Shown in pieces: positions 9,053-18,230 of a DNA stretch of 64,000 nt; position 1 is the first letter of the stretch; each line of letters starts with the position of its first letter. The DNA lies in the NCBI RefSeq assembly GCF_001667275.1, contig NZ_LZHV01000058.1, forward strand, positions 1 to 64,000, written 5' to 3'. A program made the translations under genes and the position numbers. Below the pieces are notes generated by a model, which was not told where the DNA came from, did not search any database, and saw only the letters and a program-made list of their open reading frames with translations. Source of the stretch: Mycobacterium sp. ACS4054 (GTDB lineage Bacteria > Actinomycetota > Actinomycetes > Mycobacteriales > Mycobacteriaceae).

Positions 9053-10273
9053 GTGACTGTGTTCTCGGCGCTGTTGCTGGCCGGGGTCTTGTCCGTGCTG
9101 GGGCTGGCCGTAGGTGTTGCAGCCGGGACCCGGCTGTCGTCGAAAGCGGCCGACCGCAGGCAGCGCGTGAGCCCGGACTGGACCGGGATCACCGTCGCGC
9201 AGATGCTGCAACGCATCGTCGCCCTGATGCCGCTGGGGGTCGCGGTGGTCGATTCTCACCGCGACGTCGTCTACCTCAATGACCGGGCCGCCGAGCTCGG
9301 CCTGGTGCGCGACCGGCAGCTCGACGACCAGGCGTGGGAAGCGGCGCAGCAGGCGCTGAGCGGCGTCGACGTGGAATTCGACCTGCGGCCGGCCAAGCGG
9401 GCGGCCGGCCGGTCCGGCCTGGCGGTGCACGGGCAGGCGCGGCTGCTCAGCGAGGAAGACCGCCGCTTCGCCGTGGTGTTCGCCCACGACCAGTCCGACT
9501 ACGCGCGCATGGAAGCGACGCGGCGCGACTTCGTGGCCAACGTCAGCCACGAGCTGAAGACCCCGGTGGGCGCCATGGCCCTGCTCGCCGAGGCCCTGCT
9601 GGCGTCCTCGGACGACTCCGAAACCGTCCGCCGGTTCGCCGAGAAGGTGCTCGTCGAGGCCAACCGGCTCGGCGACATGGTCGCCGAACTGATCGAGCTG
9701 TCCCGGCTGCAGGGTGCCGAGCGGTTACCCAATGTGACCGAGGTCGACGTGGATACCGTTGTGGCGGAAGCCATTTCACGCCACAAGGTGGCCGCCGACA
9801 ACGCTCAGATCGAGATTCGCACCGACGCGCCCAGCGGTTTGCGGGTGCTGGGCGACGAAACGCTTCTGGTCACCGCGCTGGCCAACCTGGTGTCGAACGC
9901 GATCGCCTACTCACCGCCCGGTTCACCGGTCTCGATCAGCCGTCGCCGCCGCGGCGAAAACATCGAGATCGCCGTCACCGACCGCGGTATCGGGATCGCA
10001 CTGGAAGACCAGGAGCGAGTCTTCGAGCGGTTCTTCCGGGGGGACAAGGCACGCTCGCGCGCCACCGGCGGCAGCGGGCTGGGCCTGGCCATCGTCAAAC
10101 ACGTCGCAGCCAACCACAACGGCAGCATCGGGGTGTGGAGCAAGCCGGGGACGGGATCCACGTTCACGCTGTCGATTCCGGCCTACAAAGACACCGACGA
10201 CGAACCCGAGCCACCGCAGGGCCGTGAAGTGCGGCCCAACAGGTCACAACGAGAGGAAGAACTGAGTCGATGA
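9053..10273 (+). CDS. senX3: Sensor histidine kinase SenX3
   Basis: 406 residues from GTG 9053 ([11 protein letters not shown]). One N-terminal membrane helix (residues about 1-28), a PAS-like sensor domain (about 45-155; [19 protein letters not shown]), a dimerisation helix with the phospho-acceptor His166 in NVSHELKTP, and an HATPase domain with N box ([11 protein letters not shown]), [14 protein letters not shown] and GSGLGLAIV. It phosphorylates RegX3 under phosphate limitation, the mycobacterial counterpart of PhoR/PhoB. The stop overlaps the regX3 start by ATGA, so the two are translationally coupled. In M. tuberculosis this junction is filled by MIRU repeats; none is present here. Confidence 0.96.
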   Translation: MTVFSALLLAGVLSVLGLAVGVAAGTRLSSKAADRRQRVSPDWTGITVAQMLQRIVALMPLGVAVVDSHRDVVYLNDRAAELGLVRDRQLDDQAWEAAQQALSGVDVEFDLRPAKRAAGRSGLAVHGQARLLSEEDRRFAVVFAHDQSDYARMEATRRDFVANVSHELKTPVGAMALLAEALLASSDDSETVRRFAEKVLVEANRLGDMVAELIELSRLQGAERLPNVTEVDVDTVVAEAISRHKVAADNAQIEIRTDAPSGLRVLGDETLLVTALANLVSNAIAYSPPGSPVSISRRRRGENIEIAVTDRGIGIALEDQERVFERFFRGDKARSRATGGSGLGLAIVKHVAANHNGSIGVWSKPGTGSTFTLSIPAYKDTDDEPEPPQGREVRPNRSQREEELSR

Positions 10274-10953
10274 CTAGCGTCTTGATCGTGGAAGACGAGG
10301 AGTCGCTGGCCGATCCGCTGGCATTCCTGTTGCGTAAGGAGGGCTTCGAGGCCACGGTGGTGACCGACGGCCCCGCCGCACTCGCCGAATTCGACCGCGC
10401 CGGCGCCGACATCGTGCTGCTCGACCTGATGCTGCCCGGCATGTCGGGGACCGACGTGTGCAAGCAGTTGCGCGCCCGTTCCGGCGTCCCGGTGATCATG
10501 GTGACCGCGCGGGACAGCGAGATCGACAAGGTGGTCGGGCTGGAACTCGGCGCCGACGACTATGTGACCAAGCCGTATTCGGCGCGCGAGCTGATCGCCC
10601 GCATCCGCGCGGTGCTCCGCCGTGGCGGTGACGACGACTCCGAGATCAGCGACGGGGTGCTCGAGTCGGGACCGGTGCGGATGGACGTCGAGCGACACGT
10701 CGTCTCGGTCAACGGCGACACGATCACGTTGCCGCTCAAGGAGTTCGACCTGCTCGAGTACCTGATGCGCAACAGCGGCCGGGTGCTCACGCGCGGACAG
10801 TTGATCGACCGGGTATGGGGCGCCGACTACGTCGGCGACACCAAGACCCTCGATGTCCACGTCAAGCGGTTGCGGTCCAAGATCGAGGCGGACCCGGCCA
10901 ACCCGGTGCACCTGGTGACCGTGCGGGGGCTGGGCTACAAGCTGGAGGGCTAG
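10270..10953 (+). CDS. regX3: Response regulator RegX3 (OmpR/PhoB type)
   Basis: 227 residues. Receiver domain at 1-120 with acidic pocket VEDEE, phospho-acceptor Asp52 in LLDLMLPG and Lys in TKPYS; winged-helix DNA-binding domain at about 130-225 ending RGLGYKLEG. It is phosphorylated by SenX3, binds DNA as a dimer and controls the phosphate-starvation regulon, including pst genes and ESX-5-linked functions in known mycobacteria. The start ATG overlaps the senX3 stop. A convergent zinc-ribbon gene ends 23 nt downstream. Confidence 0.97.
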   Translation: MTSVLIVEDEESLADPLAFLLRKEGFEATVVTDGPAALAEFDRAGADIVLLDLMLPGMSGTDVCKQLRARSGVPVIMVTARDSEIDKVVGLELGADDYVTKPYSARELIARIRAVLRRGGDDDSEISDGVLESGPVRMDVERHVVSVNGDTITLPLKEFDLLEYLMRNSGRVLTRGQLIDRVWGADYVGDTKTLDVHVKRLRSKIEADPANPVHLVTVRGLGYKLEG

Positions 10954-10976
10954 CCCGAGTCGGCGAAAGCGCGGAT

Positions 10977-11186
10977 TTATCGCGCCTTGGCGGCTTCGCG
11001 ATGACCCTTCTTTTTCGCACGGGTCGAGCAGCAATGCGACATGTCGCAATGGAACTGATCGCTGCATTCATGCGAACAATAAATTGACGCGGCCGGAAGC
11101 CACTCGGGGTCGGACAGGTCGCGCGGCCGGTCATTGGGATCGAACGTGTGGCCGCAATGCACGCAGGTCCTGACCTTGGTAGCCAT
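10977..11186 (-). CDS. Small zinc-ribbon protein
   Basis: 69 residues from ATG 11186. Two metal-binding stretches are visible: CVHCGHTFD near residue 8, then YCSHECSDQFHCDMSHCC near residue 38, giving eight cysteines plus histidines, and a basic tail (RAKKKGHREAAKAR). The pattern fits one or two structural zinc sites. No catalytic motif is seen. It could bind nucleic acid or act as an adaptor, but that is a guess. It is not in the reference gene list I know for this position. A longer in-frame start at 11258 adds 24 residues with no resemblance to the rest and is not supported by a ribosome-binding site. Confidence 0.7.
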   Translation of the reverse strand: MATKVRTCVHCGHTFDPNDRPRDLSDPEWLPAASIYCSHECSDQFHCDMSHCCSTRAKKKGHREAAKAR

Positions 11187-11666
11187 GTCGTCAGGGTACG
11201 CGCAGAGGCGCTCAGTCGCTGCCCGTTTCTGCATTTCGCGGCATCGCCAAGTGTGCAATTCAACCGGAAATCGCCGGCGCCAGCGAATTACTTTTTGTAA
11301 CTAATTCGGCCGTCGGCCGATGTCGACCGCGCCGTGGTTCGAGGCGACCGGTGCGGCCATCCCGATGAATTCGACAGGGCGGCAGGCCAATAGGCGCAAG
11401 TTCGGCACTGGGCGGCGAAATCGACTGCGGCGCAGGCCGTTCCAGAGCTGTGATGCCGGCCGGCATCGGCGAGTGGCCCCAGGCGGCTTTCGGCAAGCGG
11501 TGCGGTCACGGGGCCCGGGCGACGATGTGGCCCCGAACACACTGCGCACCGCAGGAATTAATTCGGCAGCCATGACGTTCGGGGTAGCCGTGGCGCGCGA
11601 CGAAATGCTCGAACGGGTGAACTGTCTTAGCATCAGCCCATTGGTCGACCGTGATCGGGGGGAACG
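11187..11666. other. 480-nt divergent intergenic region upstream of mmpS
   Basis: No convincing gene is seen. It separates the zinc-ribbon gene from mmpS. It holds an AT-rich patch at about 11286-11307 (GAATTACTTTTTGTAACTAATTC, a partial inverted repeat) that stands out from the GC-rich surroundings and may be part of a regulator site or a promoter. The mmpS start has a good GGGGGGAA ribosome-binding site at its right end. Length and position suggest a regulated mmpSL promoter or the remains of a lost regulator gene. Confidence 0.5.
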
Positions 11667-12092
11667 GTGTTGACGCTTCTCAAGCGGGCATGGGTTCCCC
11701 TGGTCGTGGTGGTGGCGTCGGTCATCGGCGGCGTCGCGGTGGACCGCCTCAACGGCGTTTTCCCGGGGCCCGGCCTGCCCAAGCCCGATCCGCGGGATGC
11801 GACCCCGCCCTACGCCGCCAAGACCGCCGTCTACGAAATCCTGGGGCCACCCGGGACCACCGGCGTCGTCAACTGGATGGATGCCGACGCGCAACCGCAA
11901 AAGGCCAACTTCACCACGTTGCCGTGGTCGACGACGATCGTCGCCCAGATGCCCGGCATCTTCGCCTACGTCGTCGCGCAAGGTGACAGCCCCTCCATCG
12001 GCTGCCGGATCACGGTCGACGGCAAACTGGTCGATCAACGGCAAGCCGAGACGCGCAATGCGCAGGTCTCCTGCCTGGACAAGTCCGCATGA
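11667..12092 (+). CDS. MmpS-family membrane accessory protein
   Basis: 141 residues from GTG 11667 with a GGGGGGAA ribosome-binding site. One N-terminal membrane helix (RAWVPLVVVVASVIGGVAVDRL), then a periplasmic domain with the MmpS signature VYEILGPPGTTGVVNWMDADAQPQ, WSTTI and a C-terminal disulfide pair in GCRITVDGKL...VSC. MmpS proteins work with the RND-type MmpL transporter coded next to them in export of lipids or siderophores. The gene ends in an ATGA overlap with mmpL. It is most like the MmpS4/MmpS5 group by eye. M. tuberculosis has no mmpS at this site. Confidence 0.92.
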   Translation: MLTLLKRAWVPLVVVVASVIGGVAVDRLNGVFPGPGLPKPDPRDATPPYAAKTAVYEILGPPGTTGVVNWMDADAQPQKANFTTLPWSTTIVAQMPGIFAYVVAQGDSPSIGCRITVDGKLVDQRQAETRNAQVSCLDKSA

Positions 12093-15025
12093 CCGACAAC
12101 ACCAGCGACACCGACGAAATACCCGTCGCACAACCCACCGAAGTCGAGCACAAGCCGCGCATTGCTCGCGCCGTCCGCGTCCTGGCGCTGCCGATCGTCG
12201 TCTGCTGGGTGCTGATCGCGGTCGGCGTCAACGTCTTCGTCCCACAGTTGGAGAAGGTCGCCGAGGAGATCTCCGTTCCGCTCTCGCCGTCCGACGCACC
12301 GTCGGTCACCGGGATGAAGCACATCGGCGAGAAGTTCAAGGAGTACGACTCGGACAACCTCGTCCTAGTCACCCTGGTCGGTGATAAACCGCTCGGCGAG
12401 GACGCGCACCGGTTCTACGACGACCTGGTCAAAAAGATCCAGGCCGACCACGAACACGTCGAGCACGCGCTGAACTTTTGGGGACAGCGCTTCACGTCCT
12501 CAGGTGTGGAGAGCTACGACCATAAGGCCGCCTACGTCCAGGTCAACCTCAAAGGCGATCAGGGAGGGGCGGTCGGCGACGAATCCGTTGCCGCGGTGCG
12601 CAAGATCGTCGCGGACTCCAAGCCGCCCGCCGGCGTCAAGGCATACGTCGCGGGCCAGGGAGCGCTGACCGCCGACGTGATCGTTGTCGGTGACAAGAGC
12701 CTGGCCAAGATCACCATCATCACGGTGGTCATCATCGCGATCATGCTGATGTTCGTTTACCGGTCCATCGGCACCGTGTTGCTGACCATGGTGATCCTCT
12801 TCGTGGGACTCGCGGCCGGCCGCGGCGTGGTGTCGCTGCTGGGCGAAACCGGCGTCATGGGGTTGTCGACCTTCGCCGTGAACCTGCTCACCTCACTCGC
12901 GATCGCGGCGGGTACCGATTACGCGATTTTCATGGTGGGCCGCTACCAGGAGGGCCGTGAACGCGGTCTGGACCGGGAAGCCGCCTATTACGACACCTTC
13001 GCCGGTGTCAGCAAGGTGGTCCTGGGCTCGGGTCTGACCATCGTTGGGGCGCTGGCCTGCTTGAAGTTCACCCGGCTGCCTTACTTCAGTTCGCTGGCGT
13101 TCCCGTGCGCGGTGGGTCTGCTGGTGGTGGTGGCGGCCGGGGTCACGCTGACGCCCGCTCTCATCGCAGTCGCCAGTGGCTTCGGTCTTCTGGACCCCAA
13201 GCGCAAGTTCAACTACACCCGGTGGCGCCGCCTGGCGACGGCCATCGTGCGCTGGCCGGCGCCCATCCTCGCGACCTCCGTCATCCTGGCGATCGTTGGC
13301 GCCCTTGGTCTCGCGGGCTTCACCCCGCGCTACAACGACCTCTACTACCTGCCGCATAGCGCCGCCTCGGTGCAGGCCTACGACGCGGCCGATCGGCACT
13401 TCACCCAGGCCCGTCTCAACCCGGACCTGCTGATGATCGAATCGGACCACGATCTGCGCAATCCCCGAGACATGCTGGTGCTGGACAAGGTTGCCGGTGC
13501 CATCTTCCGGGTGCCGGGCATCGAACGGGTGCAGAGCATCACCCGACCGCTTGGCCCACCGATCGAAGACGGGTCAATTCCGTTCCAGCTCAGCGTGCAA
13601 ACCGCGCCGATCCGTGACAACCTCAACTACCTGAGAGACCGCGTCGGCGACATCAAGAAGATCACCGGGTTCCTCGACACCCAGATCTCCCTGCTGGAAC
13701 GCCAGTACGCGATCACCCAGAAGCTCGCCAACGCGACGGACGACAGCGCAAAAACCACGGCGGAGACCGCCGCCATCACCGACGAAATTCGCGACCACAT
13801 CGCCGATTTCGACGACTTCTGGCGACCGATCCGCAGCTACTTCTACTGGGAGAGGCACTGCTACGACATCCCGATCTGCTGGTCGCTGCGTAGCCTGTTC
13901 GATGCCTTGGACGGGTTTGATCAGCTCGCCGAGAAGTTCCACGCCCTCACCGGCGATCTCACCAACACGGCCGCGGCCACGCGCGAATTGTTGGCGATCA
14001 TTCCGGAGAACATCGCCGTGTCGAAGGCGATCCGGGATACGACGCTGAACATCTACAGCTCGTTCGACAGTCTGATCGACCAGTTCGACCGGCTCACCGA
14101 CACCAATGCTGTGATGGGTAAGTCGTTCAACGACGCTCGGGTGGAGAGCCTGTTTTACCTGCCGCCGGAGATCTTCCAGAACTCCGATTTCCAGTTCGGG
14201 TTGAGCCTGATGGTGTCGCCCGACGGAAAGGCCGCGCGCTTCATCATCACTCACTCCCTGGACCCGGCAACCGCGGAAGGGATCAAGTCCGTCGAGCAAG
14301 AGCGCAACGCGGCAAAGGAGGCGCTGAAGCTCACCTCGCTGGAGAACGCCGACATCTACCTCGGCGGCACCGCCGCGACATTCAACGACATCGCCACCGG
14401 CGCCTGGTACGACCTGCTGATCGCCGCGGTGGCGTCGATCGTGCTGATCTTCATCATCATGGTGATCGTCACCCGCGCTCTGGTCGCGGCGGGCGTCATC
14501 GTCGGCACGATCGTGCTGTCGCTGGGAGCGGCGTTCGGATTCTCGACGCTGATCTGGCAGCATTTGGGCCACTTCCAGTTGCACTGGGTGGCAACGGAAT
14601 TCGCGCTGATCGTGCTCTTGGCGGTGGGGTCTGATTACAACTTGATGCTGGTGTCGCGGATCGAGGAGGAGATCGGGGCCGGCCTGAACACCGGACTCAT
14701 CCGCGGCGTCGGCGTGACGGGCCCGGTGGTGTCCGCGGCCGGTGTGGTGTTCGCCGTGACCATGGCCGCGATGCTCTCCAGCGATCTGCGGGCGATCGGT
14801 CAGTTCGGTACGACGATCGGTATCGGCCTGATGTTCGACACCTTCGTCGTTCGGACGCTGATCACGCCGTCGATCATGACGCTGATGGGCCGCTGGTTCT
14901 GGTGGCCGAAGCGGGTGCGGGTCCGTCCGGCGAGCCAGATGCTTCGGTCCGTCGGCCCGCGCCCGCTGGTTCGTGCGCTGCTGTACCAACCGCGGCACGC
15001 GGTCGCGCGGGATGCGCAGACGTAG
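12089..15025 (+). CDS. MmpL-family RND transporter
   Basis: 978 residues. Two repeats, each of an N-terminal helix, a large periplasmic domain and a bundle of membrane helices; the second periplasmic domain holds a long helical insertion (about residues 500-670) with the CYDIPICWSL pair of cysteines that in the MmpL4/5 group forms a coiled-coil tip. The proton-relay Asp-Tyr pairs are present in both halves: Asp277-Tyr278 (AAGTDYAIFMVG) and Asp849-Tyr850 (AVGSDYNLMLVS). It should export a lipid or siderophore across the inner membrane using proton flux. Coupled to mmpS by ATGA. The substrate is unknown; the MmpL4/5-like layout would fit carboxymycobactin or a glycolipid. Confidence 0.95.
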   Translation: MTDNTSDTDEIPVAQPTEVEHKPRIARAVRVLALPIVVCWVLIAVGVNVFVPQLEKVAEEISVPLSPSDAPSVTGMKHIGEKFKEYDSDNLVLVTLVGDKPLGEDAHRFYDDLVKKIQADHEHVEHALNFWGQRFTSSGVESYDHKAAYVQVNLKGDQGGAVGDESVAAVRKIVADSKPPAGVKAYVAGQGALTADVIVVGDKSLAKITIITVVIIAIMLMFVYRSIGTVLLTMVILFVGLAAGRGVVSLLGETGVMGLSTFAVNLLTSLAIAAGTDYAIFMVGRYQEGRERGLDREAAYYDTFAGVSKVVLGSGLTIVGALACLKFTRLPYFSSLAFPCAVGLLVVVAAGVTLTPALIAVASGFGLLDPKRKFNYTRWRRLATAIVRWPAPILATSVILAIVGALGLAGFTPRYNDLYYLPHSAASVQAYDAADRHFTQARLNPDLLMIESDHDLRNPRDMLVLDKVAGAIFRVPGIERVQSITRPLGPPIEDGSIPFQLSVQTAPIRDNLNYLRDRVGDIKKITGFLDTQISLLERQYAITQKLANATDDSAKTTAETAAITDEIRDHIADFDDFWRPIRSYFYWERHCYDIPICWSLRSLFDALDGFDQLAEKFHALTGDLTNTAAATRELLAIIPENIAVSKAIRDTTLNIYSSFDSLIDQFDRLTDTNAVMGKSFNDARVESLFYLPPEIFQNSDFQFGLSLMVSPDGKAARFIITHSLDPATAEGIKSVEQERNAAKEALKLTSLENADIYLGGTAATFNDIATGAWYDLLIAAVASIVLIFIIMVIVTRALVAAGVIVGTIVLSLGAAFGFSTLIWQHLGHFQLHWVATEFALIVLLAVGSDYNLMLVSRIEEEIGAGLNTGLIRGVGVTGPVVSAAGVVFAVTMAAMLSSDLRAIGQFGTTIGIGLMFDTFVVRTLITPSIMTLMGRWFWWPKRVRVRPASQMLRSVGPRPLVRALLYQPRHAVARDAQT

Positions 15026-15056
15026 CACGCAGAGACCAGGCGTGCGTTGAGGGCGA

Positions 15057-16907
15057 TCAGCGGGCGCGGATCGCCTCGTCGGCCACGCCCAGCGCCAGCG
15101 CCATGATGGACACCTGCGGGTTGACCTCAGGGCAGCTCGGCAGGATCGAGGCGTCGGCCACCCACACCCCGTCCACGCCGCGCAGCCGCCCCGTCTCGTC
15201 GACCGGGCAGAGCTGATCGTCGGCGCCGGCGGCCGCCGTGCCCGTCGGATGAAAAGCCGCCAGGTGCAGGCTTCTCGGGTCGCTGCGCCGCAGCGCATCC
15301 TGCAGGGCGGGCAGCGACGTCACCGTCATCGCGCCGGGCAAACCGGTCAGCACCTCGCTCGCCCCCGCCGCGAACAACAGCCGGCCCATCGCCTCGAGCG
15401 CCACCACGAGCTTGCCGACGTCGGCGCGCGCGATGTTGTAGCGCACCAGCGTCTCGCCGCGCACGGTGGACACCGAGCCGACGCCGCGATCGGCCACCAT
15501 GGCGCCGAACGTCGCCACCCGGGGCGCGGCATCCAGCCAGCCGAGCAACTCGGCGCCGTAGCCCGGGTACACCATCGAGCCCATCCCCGGCGGGGTGGAG
15601 GTCGCTTCGATGAGCACGCCGTGCGACTCGTGCAACTCGTGAACCGCCGCGCTTTGCAGCACCCCGTGCCAGGCCACGACGTCGTCCTCGAAGCGGCCCG
15701 CGAGCATGGTCGCCGGATGCAGCGCCAGGTTGCGGCCGAGCCGCGGATGCGCGCCAAAGCCGCTGCGCCGCAACAACCCCGGCGTTTCGGTGGCGCCGGC
15801 CGCGACGATGACCGTGTCGGCCAGCACGTCCAGCGCGGTGCCGTCGGGCCGGCGGGCGCGCACCCCTCGTGCGCGCCCGTGCCCGTGCAGCACCCGCTCG
15901 ACGCGGGCGTGGGAGATGATCCGCGCGCCCGACGCGCACGCCTCGGGCAGCGCGTTGAGGTGCACGCCGAACTTGGCGTTGCGGGGGCAGCCGATCGCGC
16001 ACTGGCAGCAGCCCTCGCAGCCCGGCGCGTTGCGCGGGATGGGCGCCGCCCGCCAGCCCAGCGTGGCGGCGGCCTCCAGCAGCAGGCGCCCGTTGTGGCC
16101 CATGACCTCGAGTGGCACCGGGGCGACTCGCAGCGTGCGTTCGACGTCGTCCAGGCGCGCGGCCAGCCGGTCGGGATCGGCCAGCGCGAGCCCGAAGTCG
16201 TTGCGCCACCGCCGTTGCACGGCCGCCGGCGGGCGGTAGCAAGTGCCGGAGTTCACCACCGTCGTGCCGCCGACCGCCCGGCCGATGGGCAGCACCACCG
16301 ACGGGCGGCCCAGGGCGACGGTGGCGCCGGCACCGCGATACAGCCCGGCGTAACGGTCGATCGGGTGGGTGGTGCGGAATTCCTGGACCGTCCACCGGCG
16401 TCCCTCCTCGAGGACGACGACGTCCAGGCCGGCTCGGGCGAGCGTGCGGGCCGCCATCGCTCCACCGGCGCCCGACCCCACGATCACCGCGTCGGCGGTG
16501 ACGACGGAGGTCTCATCGGCCGACGACACGATGTTCAGCGCGGCGTCGGGCCGGGCCGTCGCGTGCTGGCCGGCATGCGAAATCAATTCCGTCGCATAGG
16601 TTTCCGCGCCATTGGCCAGCAACACGATCGCCTTCATGGCCTCGACGGCCGCCCCGGCGTCCGGACTCAGCGCGGCGACCCGGCGTAGGACCTGCTCCCG
16701 GCGGTCGGGGCCGAGCCGCGACAATGGCCGGCCGGTGGTGGCGTAGCTCGCCGCGGCCAGCGTGAACAACCCGGCGCGCACGGCCACGCGTGATGTCGTC
16801 GGCAGCTGCCGCAGGTAACGCTCGACACGGCCGGTCAGCTCGGGTGGCGTCGGGCCGCCGTATTCCTGCGGCAGCAGGGCGGTTCCGAACGAGGCGACCA
16901 GGCTCAT
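15057..16907 (-). CDS. GMC-family FAD oxidoreductase, Rv0492c-like
   Basis: 616 residues from ATG 16907 (MSLVASFG). The N-terminal 150 residues are an extension unlike ordinary GMC enzymes and resemble a gluconate dehydrogenase subunit-like segment. Then comes the FAD site VIVGSGAGGAMAARTLARAG with the Glu-Glu after it, GRAVGGTTVVNSGTCYRPP, a cluster CEGCCQCAIGCPRNAK with four closely spaced Cys, and C-terminal HPTGT and PEVNPQVSIMALALGVA. Members oxidise alcohols or sterols and pass electrons to a partner. The Cys cluster suggests either a metal site or disulfides; which is unknown. It overlaps the small upstream gene by ATGA and is last of a three-gene coupled operon. Confidence 0.9.
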   Translation of the reverse strand: MSLVASFGTALLPQEYGGPTPPELTGRVERYLRQLPTTSRVAVRAGLFTLAAASYATTGRPLSRLGPDRREQVLRRVAALSPDAGAAVEAMKAIVLLANGAETYATELISHAGQHATARPDAALNIVSSADETSVVTADAVIVGSGAGGAMAARTLARAGLDVVVLEEGRRWTVQEFRTTHPIDRYAGLYRGAGATVALGRPSVVLPIGRAVGGTTVVNSGTCYRPPAAVQRRWRNDFGLALADPDRLAARLDDVERTLRVAPVPLEVMGHNGRLLLEAAATLGWRAAPIPRNAPGCEGCCQCAIGCPRNAKFGVHLNALPEACASGARIISHARVERVLHGHGRARGVRARRPDGTALDVLADTVIVAAGATETPGLLRRSGFGAHPRLGRNLALHPATMLAGRFEDDVVAWHGVLQSAAVHELHESHGVLIEATSTPPGMGSMVYPGYGAELLGWLDAAPRVATFGAMVADRGVGSVSTVRGETLVRYNIARADVGKLVVALEAMGRLLFAAGASEVLTGLPGAMTVTSLPALQDALRRSDPRSLHLAAFHPTGTAAAGADDQLCPVDETGRLRGVDGVWVADASILPSCPEVNPQVSIMALALGVADEAIRAR

Positions 16908-17233
16908 GTCGTCCGCGCGAGCCGGCGGCCCAGCTTGATGAAGAAGGGATAGGTGGCGAAGATGGCGGCGGCCGCCGCGTGCAGGGGCCAGTCCGCCTTT
17001 GCGGTGTTGACGCGGAAAACCCCGCTGTTCCACATGAAGTCGCGGCCGTTGCGGGCGCGGAACGGCCGCCACAGCAGCCCGAGCCCGGGGACGTTGTTGT
17101 ACAACCCGAACGAGCCGCCGAAGAACACGCCCAGGGTGGCGGCCTCGGCGGCGTCGCGCTGCTCGGCGGGCAGCCGCCGCTCGATGAGCAGGCCGGAGGC
17201 GAACAGCAGCGGTGGGTCGAGCAGAAAGCTCAT
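16904..17233 (-). CDS. Small protein coupled to the GMC oxidoreductase, Rv0492A-like
   Basis: 109 residues from ATG 17233. It is hydrophobic in two places (LLFASGLLIERRLP near the start and AAAAAIFATYPFFIKLGRRL near the end), with the middle FGGSFGLYNNVPGLGLLW. It overlaps both neighbours by ATGA, so it is very likely made in a fixed ratio with the oxidoreductase. Its role may be a membrane anchor or electron-transfer subunit; no haem or Fe-S motif is present, so this is inference from linkage only. Confidence 0.8.
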   Translation of the reverse strand: MSFLLDPPLLFASGLLIERRLPAEQRDAAEAATLGVFFGGSFGLYNNVPGLGLLWRPFRARNGRDFMWNSGVFRVNTAKADWPLHAAAAAIFATYPFFIKLGRRLARTT

Positions 17234-18186
17234 GAAAGGATCCTTTCGTTGACCTCGGGTGCCGCGCGGCCGCGCAGGCCCACTTCGGCGTGCCCGGTGC
17301 CCAGCACCGACCACCGCCGGTCGTCGATCTCGATGTGGACGTCGGCCTGTTCGGTGTTGGTGCACACCGCTTTTCCGCCGTCGGGGTCGGTGTACTCCAG
17401 GCTCACGCACCGCTGCGCGGGTTGGTCCACGCGGATCAGCACCCGGCGGCCGCCGATGCGGCCCTCCAGCTGCCAGTGCGCCAGGCCAAGGGTCGTCCGC
17501 ATCCGCAGCGACGGCAAAGGGCTTGCGGGCCAATCCTTTCCATCGATGCGAAACCGCACGAACGCCAGCGGGGCCAGCTTGTTCAGGCCCGGCCTATTGG
17601 AGACCGCCGCAACAACTTCCATGACGTCGCCGTTGCCGAGGTCGGCGTGGACCCAACCCCAGCGCTTGGCGTTGCCGTGCCCGTAGATGTGCGCGACGCC
17701 GCCACGCCAGCCGTCGATGCGCGACGCGGTGCCCGCGACGGTCAGCGAGCCGGTGAAGTCGGCGGTGGGGGCGATGACCACCTGGGCGCCCGGCAACACC
17801 TCACGGTCCCAGGCCGCGCGGGGGAACGTCCACAGCGGTGCGCGGGTGTCCGTCCACGCCAGGTCCCAGGCGAGCGACCCGGCGCGTCCGCTGAGCTGGC
17901 GATCGCCCACCCGGACGCCTTCGGCGTCGAACCACCAGGGCCCGCTGGCGGGCCGGGTGGGGGCGGGACCGAACCGCTCGGTGCGGGGCGGGCCCTCGGG
18001 CGGAAACCAGGTGGCCCAGCCGTGCGCGTAGGCGGCGTCGGCGCCGGCGAGCGGGGCGACCGTCTCGCAGTGCACCCACAGCCCGGCGCGCGTCGCCGGA
18101 TCCGACAGGGTGGCGTACCAGACTTCCAGGCGGCCGGCCTTGCCGCGCCAGCGTGGATTCGCCGCCGATTGCGTGTCGCCGTCCAT
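17230..18186 (-). CDS. Conserved hypothetical protein, Rv0493c-like
   Basis: 318 residues from ATG 18186, with GGGAGG 7 nt upstream. It is rich in Trp and beta strands (WYATLSDP, WATWFPPEGPP, WGWVHADLGNGD), with no signal peptide, cofactor site or membrane helix. The strand and Trp pattern recalls the two-lipocalin AttH/CrtC-like fold, whose members act on hydrophobic substrates; this is a tentative reading. It is the first gene of the coupled operon with the GMC oxidoreductase and faces the FadR-type regulator across 43 nt, so that regulator probably controls the operon. Confidence 0.75.
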   Translation of the reverse strand: MDGDTQSAANPRWRGKAGRLEVWYATLSDPATRAGLWVHCETVAPLAGADAAYAHGWATWFPPEGPPRTERFGPAPTRPASGPWWFDAEGVRVGDRQLSGRAGSLAWDLAWTDTRAPLWTFPRAAWDREVLPGAQVVIAPTADFTGSLTVAGTASRIDGWRGGVAHIYGHGNAKRWGWVHADLGNGDVMEVVAAVSNRPGLNKLAPLAFVRFRIDGKDWPASPLPSLRMRTTLGLAHWQLEGRIGGRRVLIRVDQPAQRCVSLEYTDPDGGKAVCTNTEQADVHIEIDDRRWSVLGTGHAEVGLRGRAAPEVNERILS

Positions 18187-18187
18187 T

Positions 18188-18230
18188 GCTCAACCTCCCG
18201 AGGGTTAATCCACTATATTGGTTGAGCCAA
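18188..18230. promoter_or_regulatory. Shared divergent promoter with inverted repeat (candidate FadR-type operator)
   Basis: GCTCAACC (18188-18195) and GGTTGAGC (18220-18227) form a perfect 8-bp inverted repeat with a 24-nt spacer. Between them CACTATATTGG gives a forward -10 TATATT (18214-18219) and a reverse -10 TATAGT (18217-18212). The right arm sits inside the smaller near-palindrome TTGGTTGAGCCAA (18218-18230) touching the regulator start. The layout suits autoregulation plus control of the divergent operon. Confidence 0.6.

Noticed and set aside
11320..11673. 117-codon forward frame in the mmpS leader
   Set aside because: Low-complexity Arg-rich product, no ribosome-binding site, no recognisable family, and it overlaps the mmpS start.
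13574..15298. A 574-codon reverse frame across the end of mmpL
   Set aside because: Antisense shadow of mmpL; the composition (Arg, His, Gln, Asp) is typical of such frames and it joins two unrelated stretches.
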